From the NCBI GenBank assembly GCA_036435485.1, contig CM071600.1, positions 116,552,046-116,616,045 of the forward strand: DNA of 64,000 nt, read 5' to 3'. The notes beneath the pieces are model-generated. The model was not told where the DNA came from. It saw only the letters and a program-made list of their open reading frames with translations, and made no database searches. Positions 43,184 through 54,420 of the stretch are shown piece after piece (the stretch's first letter is position 1; each line of letters begins with the position of its first letter). The DNA comes from Saposhnikovia divaricata. Lineage: Eukaryota > Streptophyta > Magnoliopsida > Apiales > Apiaceae. A program made the translations under genes and the position numbers.

Positions 43184-43213
43184 ACCGCGCGAAGCGCGGT
43201 TTTACCCACCTAG
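43184..43213 (+). mobile_element. Helitron 3' terminus (hairpin plus CTAG)
   Basis: A perfect 7-bp stem hairpin ACCGCGC-GAA-GCGCGGT (43184-43200) is followed 9 bp later by CTAG (43210-43213) and then a T. That is the standard Helitron 3' end: a GC-rich hairpin about 10 bp before CTRR, inserted before T. The 5' TC end was not identified, so the size of the element is unknown. Confidence 0.75.
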
Positions 43214-43925
43214 TTAGCAAAAAATAAAAAATTATCATGCGCTTTTTGTTTCCTTATGACGAGACACATCCTTGCATCGACTCAAATTTCAACATATATT
43301 TTTCAAAAACGTTGAATTGAATTAAAAAATGTGAAGGTGCGTTGCACGCTTCGTATTTGTAATGTATTATTGAAATAAAAAAATTACTAATAATTACATA
43401 ATAAAGGTTAAGGAATATTTAAACAAATATATATTAACGGGATCATTAAATTCTATGAAATCTATTTATACTATCTATAAAAAATGAAACATTAACATTG
43501 CTCTTATAAAAAATACTACATTTTCTACTTTGTTTTGCAAATATACTATCTTTTCAAATTCATTGCAAACATACTATCTTAATTGCAAATATACTCCCCA
43601 TCTCCCTTATTCTCTTTTCTCCCTTCCTTCAACCACACAGCATTGCTTCTAGAGAGAAAATTTTTCAGACAACAATTTTCAGATATGTACTGATCACTAC
43701 TAAGGATCACTCAAGTCGAAATATAAAGAATGTATTCCGTAGCCGCTTCTATACAGAGCCCTGTTTAGTTGCACAGAAACACCTAAAGAGTGTGGTTTCT
43801 TACAACACTATTTGTAGGCCGTAGGTAAGAAATGATTACTAATACTGTAGCGGAGTGTTGCAATTCACAGTTTATTTGTACATAACAATTATCATTTATG
43901 TTGTGCTTAGTCGGGAAAATTCTGT
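43214..43925. other. Intergenic DNA, no gene seen
   Basis: AT-rich with no supported ORF. A GGTGCGTTGCACGC mini-hairpin at about 43336 could be a decayed repeat end, but it lacks CTAG. Confidence 0.5.
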
Positions 43926-43934
43926 TAATAGTTA

Positions 43935-44954
43935 GGGTGAGTGCCCTAAATACCCATTTTTTATTATTTCTTGTCTAAAATGCCCAGATTCGCGAACAGC
44001 CGTCCAAAATGCCCACCAGATACGCCAATGACATAGGAGTAAATAATGGGATACGCCTATGACTGAGGAGTAAACAGTGGGTTACGCCTATGTCATAGTA
44101 GTATGTATCTGAGATACGCATTTCCGTTAGGCGCATCCCATGTCACGCATCTGTAATATGCGTTATGACGTCATCTGATGTCATCTTTCACTTTCCCTCA
44201 GATCTACGCGAGCTTCTCTCCAATAGCAATTTGAGGCGATTTTCGCCGGAAAAACAAAAATACTCCGTTAACAGCATCCAGACATCTTCCCATAACGTGT
44301 GATATACCAATCGAATCATCTTTCGACGATCTACATGACTACACCAATTTTAAAGCAGTTGTTTCTTCGGATTTACAACACCCAGGAGCGACGAAGGCAG
44401 CGAGTTTTGTCGGATTTTTTATCGATTCCGTCCATCCAAACCTTAAGTTTTCCAATAACGTAATACATACCATTAGAATCGTCGTTTCAATCTCTACACA
44501 TCTGTACCATTTTCATTACATTTATTATGCACGATTGAAAATGCCCAAATCGACCATAATTTTCTGATTTCGATTCTCCGGTGACCTTCAACACACCCCT
44601 ACGGGGCCAGATACGACTAAAATAGATAGGGAGAAAGATAGAATGAGGTGTGGGGATGATTTTTCTGTGCTCATATTAAACGATGGTTGAGAGATGGCTG
44701 GGATCGATGAAGAGCGACGGGGCCGGCAATTTTCAGCCGAGAGAGACGACCGGCTTGTTCTGTGAAGAATGACGTCAGATGACGTCATCACGCAACTCAA
44801 GAATGCGTGACCGATGATACGCATTTCAGACATGCGTGATCCAGGATGCGCCTCACGCACTAGAGTCTGTGGTGGTTATTTTGGGCACCTGTTCCCGCGC
44901 GTGGGTATTTTTAGAGGTGGGTAGGCAAAAGGTGGGTATTTTGGGCATTTTTTC
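43935..44954. mobile_element. Non-autonomous Mutator-like element (MULE), 1020 bp
   Basis: Flanked by a perfect 9-bp target duplication TAATAGTTA (43926-43934 and 44955-44963), the MULE length. The ends are long imperfect inverted repeats. Left GTGCCCTAAATACCC faces right GGGTATTTTGGGCAT. Further in, left GGCGCATCCCATGTCACGCAT faces right ATGCGTGATCCAGGATGCGCC, and left TGACGTCATCTGATGTCAT faces right ATGACGTCAGATGACGTCA. About 240 bp of each end pairs this way. There is no transposase; the ORF at 44588-44860 is an artefact of the terminal repeat. Confidence 0.88.
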
Positions 44955-44963
44955 TAATAGTTA

Positions 44964-46629
44964 CGATTTTTTTTGTTTTTAAACATTATGGGACATCAAG
45001 ATGACAATTATTTTTTTCCCCTTTTTGTTGCTTAAATTGGTCATTTTTGTTGTGTTCAGTCGGGATAAATGAAACTGGAGTGAATGATATGGAATTTGAA
45101 CTATAACATAAGTAGATAGATATTCAAAATCTTCATTTTCTTCACTACATCTCTAACAACCTAAATTAGAGCTCCAAAATTTGGGAAAAAAAAGAAGAAG
45201 AAAGGCTCAATTCTTCACCATACCATTTTCTTAATATATCATAGTTATCATCCTAAAAAAAATAATACTCATATTTTTTTTCAAATCATTCCGCCAACCT
45301 CATTGTTTACTTGAGTTTCATTCAGTCCATTATATTCTATTCTATTATTCTCCACAAACAAACATGTCCTTTTTTTTAAAGAGTTGTTTTTAAGTTCAAA
45401 ATGTTGGTCTCTAATTTTCTTTTAGATTGCAATTTTTTACGTTATTTTATTATTTCTTTAAGATTTGGGAGTTGCCTGATTTGGGGAACCACACAGCATT
45501 GCTTATTAAATCAGGACAAGATAAAATCACGATCCGAGATGAATCTGGTTAGCGATTCTAGAGCATGACTCATGTAACACTGCACATGGTCCACATTTCA
45601 CACAGTTATGATCTTATAGACATGCAAGGAAGAAATCCTGCAGATAACACAAACACAGATATAAAATCGCGTATAGCGTTCACAAAAATTCCAAAATCAA
45701 AGTTTATAATTTTTGCTATCATGCTCCGCAATTTTGTTTTCAGTACCTGAACTGTTAATTGTTCACCTTCCTTCTTGTTGCTGGTGAATACCGACCTACT
45801 AAGCAATCCATGAAGTGTACTGATGGGCACTTAAAAACCTTATGCAAGTTGCATTGATATTCATCTAGTAGTTACTTATAAGGCAATTTCATGAGATATC
45901 ATATGTGTGGTATTCCTAGAGAAATGATGAACTATGATTATAATTCCATTTCGTATGTCATTTCGTGAACCTAATGTAGTTTTAACAATGATCAACATAT
46001 TTTACAGGGATATTGAATGATCAATTAGTTAGACAATAGCCTGACAAGGGATGTCTTCAAACCACACATTAGATCTAAATTAAGATATAAATACTATTCC
46101 CTTTGTCCCATTAAATTCTTTACATTTGGCACAAAGAATTTGATACACTCCTATAAAGTATAATTTCATAAATTTTTTTTTTTTTTGAATAAAAATTTAA
46201 TAGAATGTCTTTACACGATGCATTAGCTCTAAATCAAGATATACGTAGTACACTTTTACTAACATCAAATCTTTAAACTTTAGTATTACAATGTAAGCTA
46301 GTTCTTCCCACCTACTACAACATACCCTATTATTTTTCGCTATCAAACTTTCAATAAAACAGATGAGGTGTAAAGTTATTCAAGTTTTTAACAGGTTTTA
46401 CACTATTTAATTCTCTCCAACATCTCAATTTTTCTTATATTAAAATAATAAAAAAGTTTATATTTGTTATATCAACATATATTAAAAAAAATGGCAATTG
46501 CTAAGTAACAACATAAGTCAATTGTATAAACAAACATCATACTTGAGAAAAAGCATTGATTCTTTCAGTAGAAATATAACATGCTATCACAATGCAACAA
46601 ACAAACTCATGCAAGTTGAAATTAATTAT
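44964..46629. other. Intergenic DNA with a Stowaway-like end
   Basis: No gene supported. At 46090 TACTATTCCCTTTGTCCCAT followed by TAAATTCTTTACATT resembles the end of a Stowaway MITE (CTCCCTCCGTCCC), but no matching inverted end is visible. CATTAGNTCTAAATNAAGATATA occurs at about 46066 and 46223, on either side. Confidence 0.4.
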
Positions 46630-47930
46630 TGTTAGTCACAGAGGCATGCCTGTTTACATCTAATAACAAGCCTAATTGTCAGTAATGCTTTGCATTACCT
46701 ACATGACCTCTTAACTGAGGGAATCTCTAGTTGTAGAGTTTCTACTTGTTGTAGTACTTATAACAGGCATCAAATTCTACTTGTGTAACTGTAATTAAAG
46801 TCAGAGAATAATGCTTGAAAGAAGTTCCAAGGATCATGCCTCAAGCTTGAAGACCAAGACTGTCAAAATAAACACAGTTGGAATTTGGAGAATGAAGATT
46901 TGCCTAAGTACAAATTCGATAAGTATGTTTGTTATATTCGAGAAGTCCAGCATTCGAGAAGTCAGGGATTCGATATCTCAAAAGACACTATTCGATATCA
47001 CATTCGATATATCAGAGAATCGATATGTCTTTTACTCTATTCGAGAACTCAGGAAGTCAACAAGTCAAAGCACCATTCGAGTTCTCCAGAAGTCAACAAG
47101 TCAAAGCTCATTCGATATCTCAAAGACTCAGAAAGATATTCGATATCTCAGGGATTCGATAAGTTAAATGCTCCATTCGACAACTCAAGGATTCCTGAAG
47201 AAAAGAGCTATTCGAGAAGTGATTCAATATGTTAACTTTACAATATTCGAGAACTCAGAGTTATCGATCAAGTCAATTCTAGTTCTCGAATCAAACACTT
47301 AGCCACTTCTCGAATACAATCTTGGAGACAAAATACTGAAGGAATTGTACAAGTCAGAAACCTGCAACAAGCCAAGACGTTTTATGGACCACATACTGTA
47401 AGGCACGTTGAAAAGCCTACAAAGAAGCTTGGAGAGATAGTATAAGAGACAAAGAACTAAAGAAGTGGATCTGAATAGAGTTCTAAGAAGTCAAATCTGT
47501 AGCAGTTTGGATGTTTACTCAAATAGGATAGATACATTAGAAAGCAAATTAGTTTGCTATCTTATTTGTTGTAAGCAAATTGTTCACATGATATAATTGA
47601 ACAACCCTACTTCTTTAGCAAACATCAAATAGAGTGATCAATAGTTTTACAAGTAATATCTCTTTGAGAAAGAAGCTGAGAATACTAACATTTGTATTCA
47701 CAGATTGTAGCAAATCTTTATCTAATACAATATTAGATTAAGGTGAGTGATCGTGTTCTTGTGTTTATATTCCGCACTTACATAATCTGTTAAACACAAA
47801 CACACACTTTGTTACACAACCAGATTCAAACCCTTCAAACAACCTTCACCTAAATAACTTATCAGAAGAAAAGTTTGCAAATCCATTCACCCACCCTCTG
47901 TATTCTCTTCGGTATATCCAATACTCAACA
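46630..47930 (+). repeat. RT-6 5' LTR with TTCGA-motif array
   Basis: 1301 bp, TGTTAGTCACAGAGG to CAATACTCAACA. Same family as the LTRs at 51483 and 54421. Positions 46912-47320 hold about eighteen ATTCGA-initiated motifs (ATTCGAGAAGTC, ATTCGATATCTC, ATTCGAGAACTC). Confidence 0.92.
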
Positions 47931-47947
47931 AGTGGTATTAAAGCAGG
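47931..47947 (+). other. RT-6 primer binding site
   Basis: AGTGGTATTAAAGCAGG directly after the LTR; a diverged form of TGGTATCAGAGC. Confidence 0.75.
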
Positions 47948-47974
47948 CTGTTTATTTAAAAATAGAAAAAGATC

Positions 47975-49904
47975 ATGAATACACCAAAGACTACAGGAAC
48001 AGTGAAGGTCCCTAAGCTCGACAAAGAGAATTACAACCTCTGGAAGATTAAAATGTTGTTGTTCATCAAAGCTGCTAACCCTCTATATCCTGAGATACTC
48101 AAGAATGGTCCATTTGTTCCACAACAGGAGATTCCTGAAAAGACTATTGGAACTGTAATCATTCCAAGATCCTATGTGGCTAAAGAACCATCCAAATGGA
48201 CAGAGACAGAAAAACAGATGGTTGCTCCTGACAGTCATCTCATGTTATTAATCATAGATTCTGTGGAAATGTCAATGTTTGCTAACAGAGCCTCTTGCAA
48301 AACAGCAAAGGAGATGTGGGATCATATTGAGGTGTTATGTGAAGGAACAGAGGAGGTTAGAGAAAACAAGAAACAGATACTGGTCACACAGTATGAAGCT
48401 TTCATGGCTCAGACCAAGGAAAGCATTACTGACATGTTTGAAAGGTTTCACAAGCTGGTGACTGAGCTACAGATGAATGGGAAGGTTTACAGCACCAAGG
48501 AGTAGAACATGAAGTTTCTATTATCTTCATCAAACCATCTAGAGCAAAGGGTCATTTCTCGAAGAGAAAGAGATTTGAACAAAGTCACAAGATTCCAAGG
48601 ATGAACAATCTCTTGCTTCATTCAACAAGAGCAAGGCACCCGTGAAAGCAAACAAGAATAAATTCAAAACCAGCCATGTGGCTGATTCCAAGGATGAACA
48701 ATCTCTGTCTGACTCTCAGGTACCATCTTTCACTACCATAGATATGTCTATTTCTGAGTATAAATGCATGGTTGAACAACTATCTATTGAAATGTTTAAT
48801 ATTCATACTAGTATGATTGCTGCTAATGAAGAGATTGCCAAACTGTCTGCTAAGAATGAATTGTTAAACAAGAAGAATGAGGAACTTGAGCTAACTGATA
48901 TGCAAGTAGATAACCTTAAGAAAGAAGTTGAATATCTGCAGAATAAGGTTCTATATGCTAGTCAGGTTGAGAAGGCTCTTAGGGATGAACTAGCTGAAAA
49001 TGAATTCAAACTGAAAACCTTTAAGAACTCCTCTAGTCTATTGCAGTCCTACCATGAGAAAAACCAAGCTAAACCCAAGGCTGCCATTGGACTTGACTAT
49101 GGCACTCTTAAATAGAAGAAAGGCTATGTTGTCATTGAAGATGACATAGTTGTTCAGGATGAAGTGCCTCACATTTTGAAAAAAATTGAGTCTCCAATTT
49201 TTAAAGAACCAACATTTGAAATTGATGAGGATGCCTTACTCATTAAGCAAATGTTGAATGATGAGGATGAGGCACAGTCTAGTGAACAACCAGCATCCTC
49301 TAAGAATGAGAGTGTCAAGGCAAAAGCCAAGAAGCCAGTAGGAGGTAGACCTAGACCTGAGAAGCTTGTGAAATTTGTTTCAGCTGGGAAAAATGAATCT
49401 GAGAAGAAAGTGGCTAATAAGAAACAAAACAGGAATGGCAAGCTAGGGATAAATAAGAAGAATAATTCCCCTAGGAAAGTTTGTCAAAACTGTTTTAGCA
49501 CTAATAACTTAACTCATGCATGCAAGAAACCAACTAGTAGTGTAGCTAAGCCTTTCTATGATTGCTCTGTGCCTTTAAGACATAGAGATTCACCTTTCTA
49601 TGATAAACTTGACTGTATGCCATGCAACATGAATGTTATAACTAGCTGTTTTAATTTGAGAAGACAATTCATGGATGGTTGCATCAGTCACAACATTTAC
49701 ACACACTACACAAGGCCAGAGTCTTCAAGTCCTCTTAGAGTTAGGAAGGTACCTCTGTCACCAAAGTCTAAGAATTCAGATTCTAAGACTTCTAACAGTG
49801 ACAAGAAGACTAGTCATAAGAAAGTTGATAAGCATGCTATTTTTGATAAATCTGTTTCTAAGCCAAGTGGACCCAAACTTGTTTGGGTACCAAAGAAGAA
49901 GTAA
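47975..49904 (+). pseudogene. gag: RT-6 gag, broken
   Basis: ATG 47975 opens MNTPKTTGTVKVPKLDKENY, with the copia capsid core YNLWKIKMLLFIKAANPLYP, CKTAKEMWDHIEVLCEGTEE and SITDMFERFHKLVTELQMNG. A stop lies at 48503. After a short disturbed stretch in which a 22-nt segment (ATTCCAAGGATGAAC...) occurs at 48592 and 48685, the frame shifts by one. It continues with a coiled coil (NEELELTDMQVDNLKKEVEY), a stop at 49113, a Lys-rich region, the variant zinc motif CQNCFSTNNLTHAC, and the end GPKLVWVPKKK at 49904. The canonical CCHC knuckle expected near 48600 is missing, probably deleted at the repeated segment. Confidence 0.88.
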
Positions 49905-51482
49905 TACCTTTATGCTTGCAGGGCAAAGAAAGTGAAAAGAAGGTCATATGGATTTTGGATAGTGGATGCTCAAATCACATGACTGGTGATATGGCCCTGC
50001 TATCACAATATGAGGAGAAGGCTGGCCCAATGATTGCTTTTGGAGATGACAGCATGGGTAACACATTGGGATATGGCAAGTTAAAAGTTGGTAATGTCAT
50101 CATTGAAGATGTAGCACTAGTCAAGGGTCTCAAGCATAATCTGTTAAGTGTTGGTCAGTTTACTGATAGAGGATTCAAGGTAAATTTTGACAAAGATGAA
50201 TGTTTGATCACCCACAAGAAGACTGGTGATTTTGCTCTATTTGGAGTAAGAAAAGGAAGCCTATTTGTAGCCAATATGGACTCTGCAAACAAGGACGAAG
50301 TTTGTTGCTTCTACTCAAAAGCATCAAATGAAGATTGTTGGCTATGGCATAAGAAGTTATCACACCTGAACTTTAAGGACATTAATTCTCTAGTCAAAAG
50401 AGAGTTAGTGAGAGGCATGCCCACACTTGAATTTTGTCAAGAAGTAGTGTGTGAGGCTTGCCAAAAAGGAAAGATGAAAAGGTCAAGCCACAAGTCAAAG
50501 GCAGTGACATCAATCACCAAGCCCCTGCAATTAATTCATATGGATTTGTTTGGGCCTGTCAATATTATGTCACTCTCAAGAAAGAAGTATGCCCTAGTTA
50601 TGGTTGATGACTACACAAGGTATACATGGGTGGAATTTCTAGCATCAAAGGATGAGGCTCCACAAGTAATCATTGAGCACATAAAGAAAGTTGATAAGGA
50701 AGCAAAAGCCAACAATGCAAGTGTGATTGCATTGAGAAGTGATAATGGAACAGAGTTCAGAAATGCCTTACTTGAAGCATTTTTCAAAGAGAATGGCATT
50801 TCTCAACAATTCTCAGCTCCAAGGACTCCACAACAAAATGGAGTAGTTGAGAGAAAGAATAGAACTCTAATTGAGGCTGCTAGAATAATGTTGCTTGATG
50901 CAAGGATGCCTACATGTTTTTGGGCTGAGGCTGTGAGCACTGCATGCTATATCCAGAACAGAACCCTCATCAACAAAAACACTGGAAAGACACCTTACAA
51001 TTTGATGACTGGAAAGAAGCCTACTCTAAAGTATGTTCATACTTTTGGAAGCAAATTCTTTGTGTTGAAAGACAATTCAGAATATGTTGGGAAGTTTGAT
51101 GCAAAGGCATTTGAAGGAATTTTTATTGGCTATTCTATGGAGATAATTGCATACAAAGTTTATGTCATCAGTCAAAAGAAAGTTATGGAATGCACAGATG
51201 TGACATTTGATGACAGCAAACTACCTGGATTAGAAGAAGCCAATGATGAAGATAGAGATCCATTAAAGTTTGAAAATCTAGATGATTCTGATGAAGAGAT
51301 TGAAACTGAAGTTAAAACTCTAGTTCAACAAACTCAAGTGAATGATAAAACAAGAGAAGAATCTGATCCAATCAACAGTGAAGAGACTAGCATCCAAGAC
51401 ACACCTATGAATAGTAGCAACTTCATAGGGGGAGGAAATGAAAATGATCATGACTTGGATGATGAAGCAACATCAAGGTTGA
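49883..51482 (+). pseudogene. pol: RT-6 pol, protease and integrase only
   Basis: An open frame overlapping the end of gag by 22 nt, in the -1 frame. Protease WILDSGCSNHMTGD (about 49950). Integrase zinc-binding part LWHKKLSHLNFKDINSL ... CEACQKGKMKRSSH. Integrase core VMVDDYTRYTWVEF, LRSDNGTEFRN and VVERKNRTLIEAA (the D, D, E residues are all present). The acidic linker reaches DDEATSR and is cut at 51482; codons after that are LTR of RT-7 (EYSKRIQRGGEW), stopping at 51565. Without RT or RNase H it cannot work alone. Confidence 0.92.
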
Positions 51483-52704
51483 TGTTGAGTATTGAATACA
51501 GTAAAAGAATACAGAGGGGGGGTGAATGGATTCTTGAATTTTTCTTCGTTCTTGAATCTTTGTAACAAGATAAGTGATGAGTGTGTGAGATATGAAGATG
51601 CGGATAATTAAAGACAAACACAACACAATATCACTTTAATCTAATATTTTATTAGATAAAGATTTTGCTACAATCTGTGAATACAAATGATAGTATTCTC
51701 AGCTTCGTTTTTCTCAGAGAGATATTTTCTGGATATTTTTGAGAAACTTCAAAACCTTAACAGCTAAGGAAGTGAGGCTGTATCCTTATAGACATGGATA
51801 CACCCACTTACTACAAATGAGGTAGGTAAAACAAAAGCACTTTCCAGTCTGTCTATCTCATTTTAGTAAGAGTCCAAACGGCTACAGATTTGACTTTGAA
51901 AAGCCTGTTTAGATCCACTTCTTCAGCTCCTTGTCCCTTGTCTTATCTCTCCAAGCTTCTTTGTAGGCTTTCCAGCATGCTTTATAGGACAGAGTCAAAT
52001 AAAGTATCCTGGCTTGTTGCAGGTTTCTGACTTGTACAATTCTTCAGTATTTTGTCCTCAAGAATGTATTCGAGAAGTGACTAAGTGAGTGATTCGAGAA
52101 CTGGAGTTGACTTGATCGATAACTCTGAGTTCTCGAATAGTGTTATCTTGACATATCGAATCACTTCTCGAATAGCTCTTTTCTCTGGGACTCCTTGAGA
52201 TATCGAATAGAGCATTTTGACATATCGAATCCCTGAGATATCGAATAGAGCATTTTGACATATCGAATCCCTGAGATATCGAATAGAGCATTTTGACATA
52301 TCGAATCCCTGAGATATCGAACAGTGTATTCAGAGATATCGAATAGTGTCTTCTGAGATATCGAATCTCTGACTTCTCGAATGCTAGACTTCTCGAATAG
52401 ACAAATGTACTTCTCGAATTGGTACTTAGGCAAATTCTTCATTTCTTCAAATCCCAACTGTGATTATTTGGCAGTCTTTATCTCCTTGCTTGAGGCATGA
52501 ACCTTGGAACTTCTTTCAAGCATTATTCTTGACTTTATAATTACAGTAACACAACTAGAATTTGATGCCTATTACAAGTACAGAACAAATAGAAACTCTA
52601 CAACTAGAGATTCCCTCAGTTAAGAGGTCATGTAGGTAATGCATAGCATTACACATACTTAGGCTTGTTATTAGATGTATTCAGGCATGCCTCTGTGACT
52701 AACA
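51483..52704 (-). repeat. RT-7 3' LTR
   Basis: 1222 bp, plus strand TGTTGAGTATTG to GTGACTAACA. It contains a 38-bp tandem repeat of three units (AGCATTTTGACATATCGAAT at 52211, 52249, 52287) and seven TTCGAGAA/TTCTCGAA motifs. Confidence 0.93.
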
Positions 52705-52863
52705 ATCTCCCCCAAATTGTGAGTAAGACCCTTAGTCACAATTTCATGTCTGATAACAAGCCTATCATACATAAAGATAAAACTTGACAGTACAGGTATG
52801 AATTTCCATTAGCAATTTGGATAGAACTACAGAGTGAGTAATCTTACAGCCTATGATGAAGAA
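52705..52863 (-). other. RT-7 polypurine tract and 3' untranslated region
   Basis: ATCTCCCCCAAATTG on the plus strand (CAATTTGGGGGAGAT on the element strand) adjoins the LTR; the rest is non-coding. Confidence 0.85.
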
Positions 52864-54420
52864 CTAGCCATTGTCTTTTGATTCCCTTTCCATAGCTTTG
52901 GCTTGAAATTCATCATATTCTTTCTCTCTTCTTTCTTTCTCCTTCCTTGTATTCTCATCCATAGCTTTTATTATTTCTGCCATAGCATCCAATTCTTCAA
53001 GCAAAATTGAGTCTTTGAAATCTTCAAGTACTGGTTCCAGAATATTTGCAGGATAGTGGTTGAGTAGATTCATTCTGATGTTGACTTGATTTCCATTCCT
53101 CCTCCTATACTTTACCATGTAGGGGTTGAACTGAACTCTACACAAACCCTTTTTCCTCAGCTTTTCTGCTTCACTTTCCAGTCTCTCAATTTCTCTCTCC
53201 CTTGCCAGCCATTTCTCAAAACACTCTTTTCTGACTTTTTCTTCATGATCTCTCTTCATTTTCACAAAATCAATTAGCTCCAGTTTCCATACTCTCTCCA
53301 CTTTATCTTCTAAACTCAACAGTGCAATGATTCTCTCTATGTCATATAGCTTGCCCCAGTGTTGACATCCTCCTTGTTTGAATTTCTCCTCCCTTCCATC
53401 AGAATATTTAATCTCAAGGCAATTATCAATAATGGCAACATGATAGATTCTTTGAGCTTGCAAAAATTGCAGTTGGTCTACATCATAATCTTCATCTAGT
53501 GGTTGGAGTTTTAGGCCTGGATAGATTGTCAGGGTTTTTGATGTGGTTGGCTTTGATTTCCTTGCAGCTTGCTTGAACTTGATTCTTCTTACATGATTAC
53601 TTGGCAGCAGTATGTGACCTTTGATTGTAGACCATTGTAGTATTCCATTAGCAGTTTGCTTTTTGAAACATACAGATGGTTTCTTGACTTGAATCTTCTT
53701 CTCTTCTTGAGGTGGCAAGACAGTTGCAGAAGCCATAGATGCAAATTTTGAAAGGTCACTACTGGCAGCATTCACCCTAGACTTAGAGTCTTGTGTTGTG
53801 GTGAGGTTACTGTCAGCAATGCCTGAGGCTTGCTGTCTTCCACTTTTCCTCTCAGAGCCTTTACCTTGATCATCATCATTCTTCCTCTTCTCATCATCCT
53901 TCTTCTTCTTCTTGTCTTCATCACCCTTATTACTCCTGTGATGTCTTCTCCTTCCATCACTTTTATCTTCATCCTTGTCTTGATCTTTGCTTGGGTTGAA
54001 CTTAGCAGTCTCAGATACAATGCCAGTTGCAATATATGACCTGAGATAAGATATAGCTTCTAATTCTTCTGCTGTTCTTGATCCCTTCTTCTTGATCAGT
54101 TTCTCAATGATGGCTATGATGAGATTTTTATTTTGAGGAGTTAGATGCTTAGGAATGACCAGCTGCTTGATATCTTCAATTCTTGTTCCAGCCTGGTAGA
54201 TAATAGTTCTAGGATCAGTGAAAACTTCAGGTAGCCTTGAAGGTTGACCATTCCTCAATTCATCATGAAGACTCTTGTTGTTCTCATTTCCCTTCTCAAT
54301 TAGTCCAAGGAGCACATTCACTTCTGAGTGCTTTAGACTCTGTAGAGTATTGATGGTTAAGTGCCATATCTTGTTCTTTCCTACCATCAATATCTCCTTG
54401 AGCCATAGATCATTAAGCCT
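52864..54420 (-). pseudogene. RT-7 third ORF, C-terminal third only
   Basis: Codes for the last ~519 residues of the same protein as the RT-8 third ORF, starting at RRLNDLWLKEILMVGKNKIW. Only about five amino-acid differences were seen (TIKGH for TNKGH, HVRRIKF for HVKRIKF, IIDNC for IVDNC, SLEDK for SSEDK, KMKRDH for KMKKDH). The frame is open but headless; upstream codons (54421-54507) are LTR sequence, so no natural start exists here. Confidence 0.9.

Larger units (their letters stand above)
46630..51482 (+). mobile_element. RT-6: Sirevirus-family copia element, broken in pol by RT-7
   Basis: Intact 5' LTR, PBS, gag, protease and integrase in plus orientation, ending abruptly in the integrase-RT linker at 51482 where an LTR of the same family begins in opposite orientation. 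The expected target duplication at the left is ATTAT. RT, RNase H, third ORF and 3' LTR must lie beyond the right edge or be lost. Confidence 0.9.
51483..54420 (-). mobile_element. RT-7: 3' part of a Sirevirus nested in RT-6
   Basis: LTR (51483-52704), PPT, 3' region and the last third of the third ORF, all nearly identical to 54421-57360 of RT-8. It ends at 54420 where the RT-8 LTR starts, so RT-8 probably inserted into the third ORF of RT-7. The expected target duplications are GTTGA (51478-51482) for RT-7 and AGCCT (54416-54420) for RT-8, but the partner copies lie outside the window. Confidence 0.85.

Noticed and set aside
43330..43365. Second Helitron end at GGTGCGTTGCACGC
   Set aside because: A short hairpin is present but no CTAG/CTRR follows at the right distance.
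44588..44860. 90-codon ORF on the minus strand
   Set aside because: It falls in the right inverted arm of the MULE and has no recognisable domain.
46811..47235. ORFs of 77-118 codons rich in SRS/ISQ repeats (also at 52058-52457 and 54997-55396)
   Set aside because: They lie within LTRs and translate the TTCGA-motif array in different frames; they differ between near-identical LTRs.
53830..54039. Hydrophobic plus-strand ORF (LIIIILPLLIILLLLL), also at 56769-56978
   Set aside because: Antisense of the Lys/Asp/Glu-rich stretch of the third ORF; apparent membrane helix is an artefact.
51483..54420. Interpreting RT-7 as a full small element with its own two LTRs (51483 and 54421)
   Set aside because: Both LTRs are followed by a PPT on the same side, so both are 3' LTRs; the right one belongs to RT-8.
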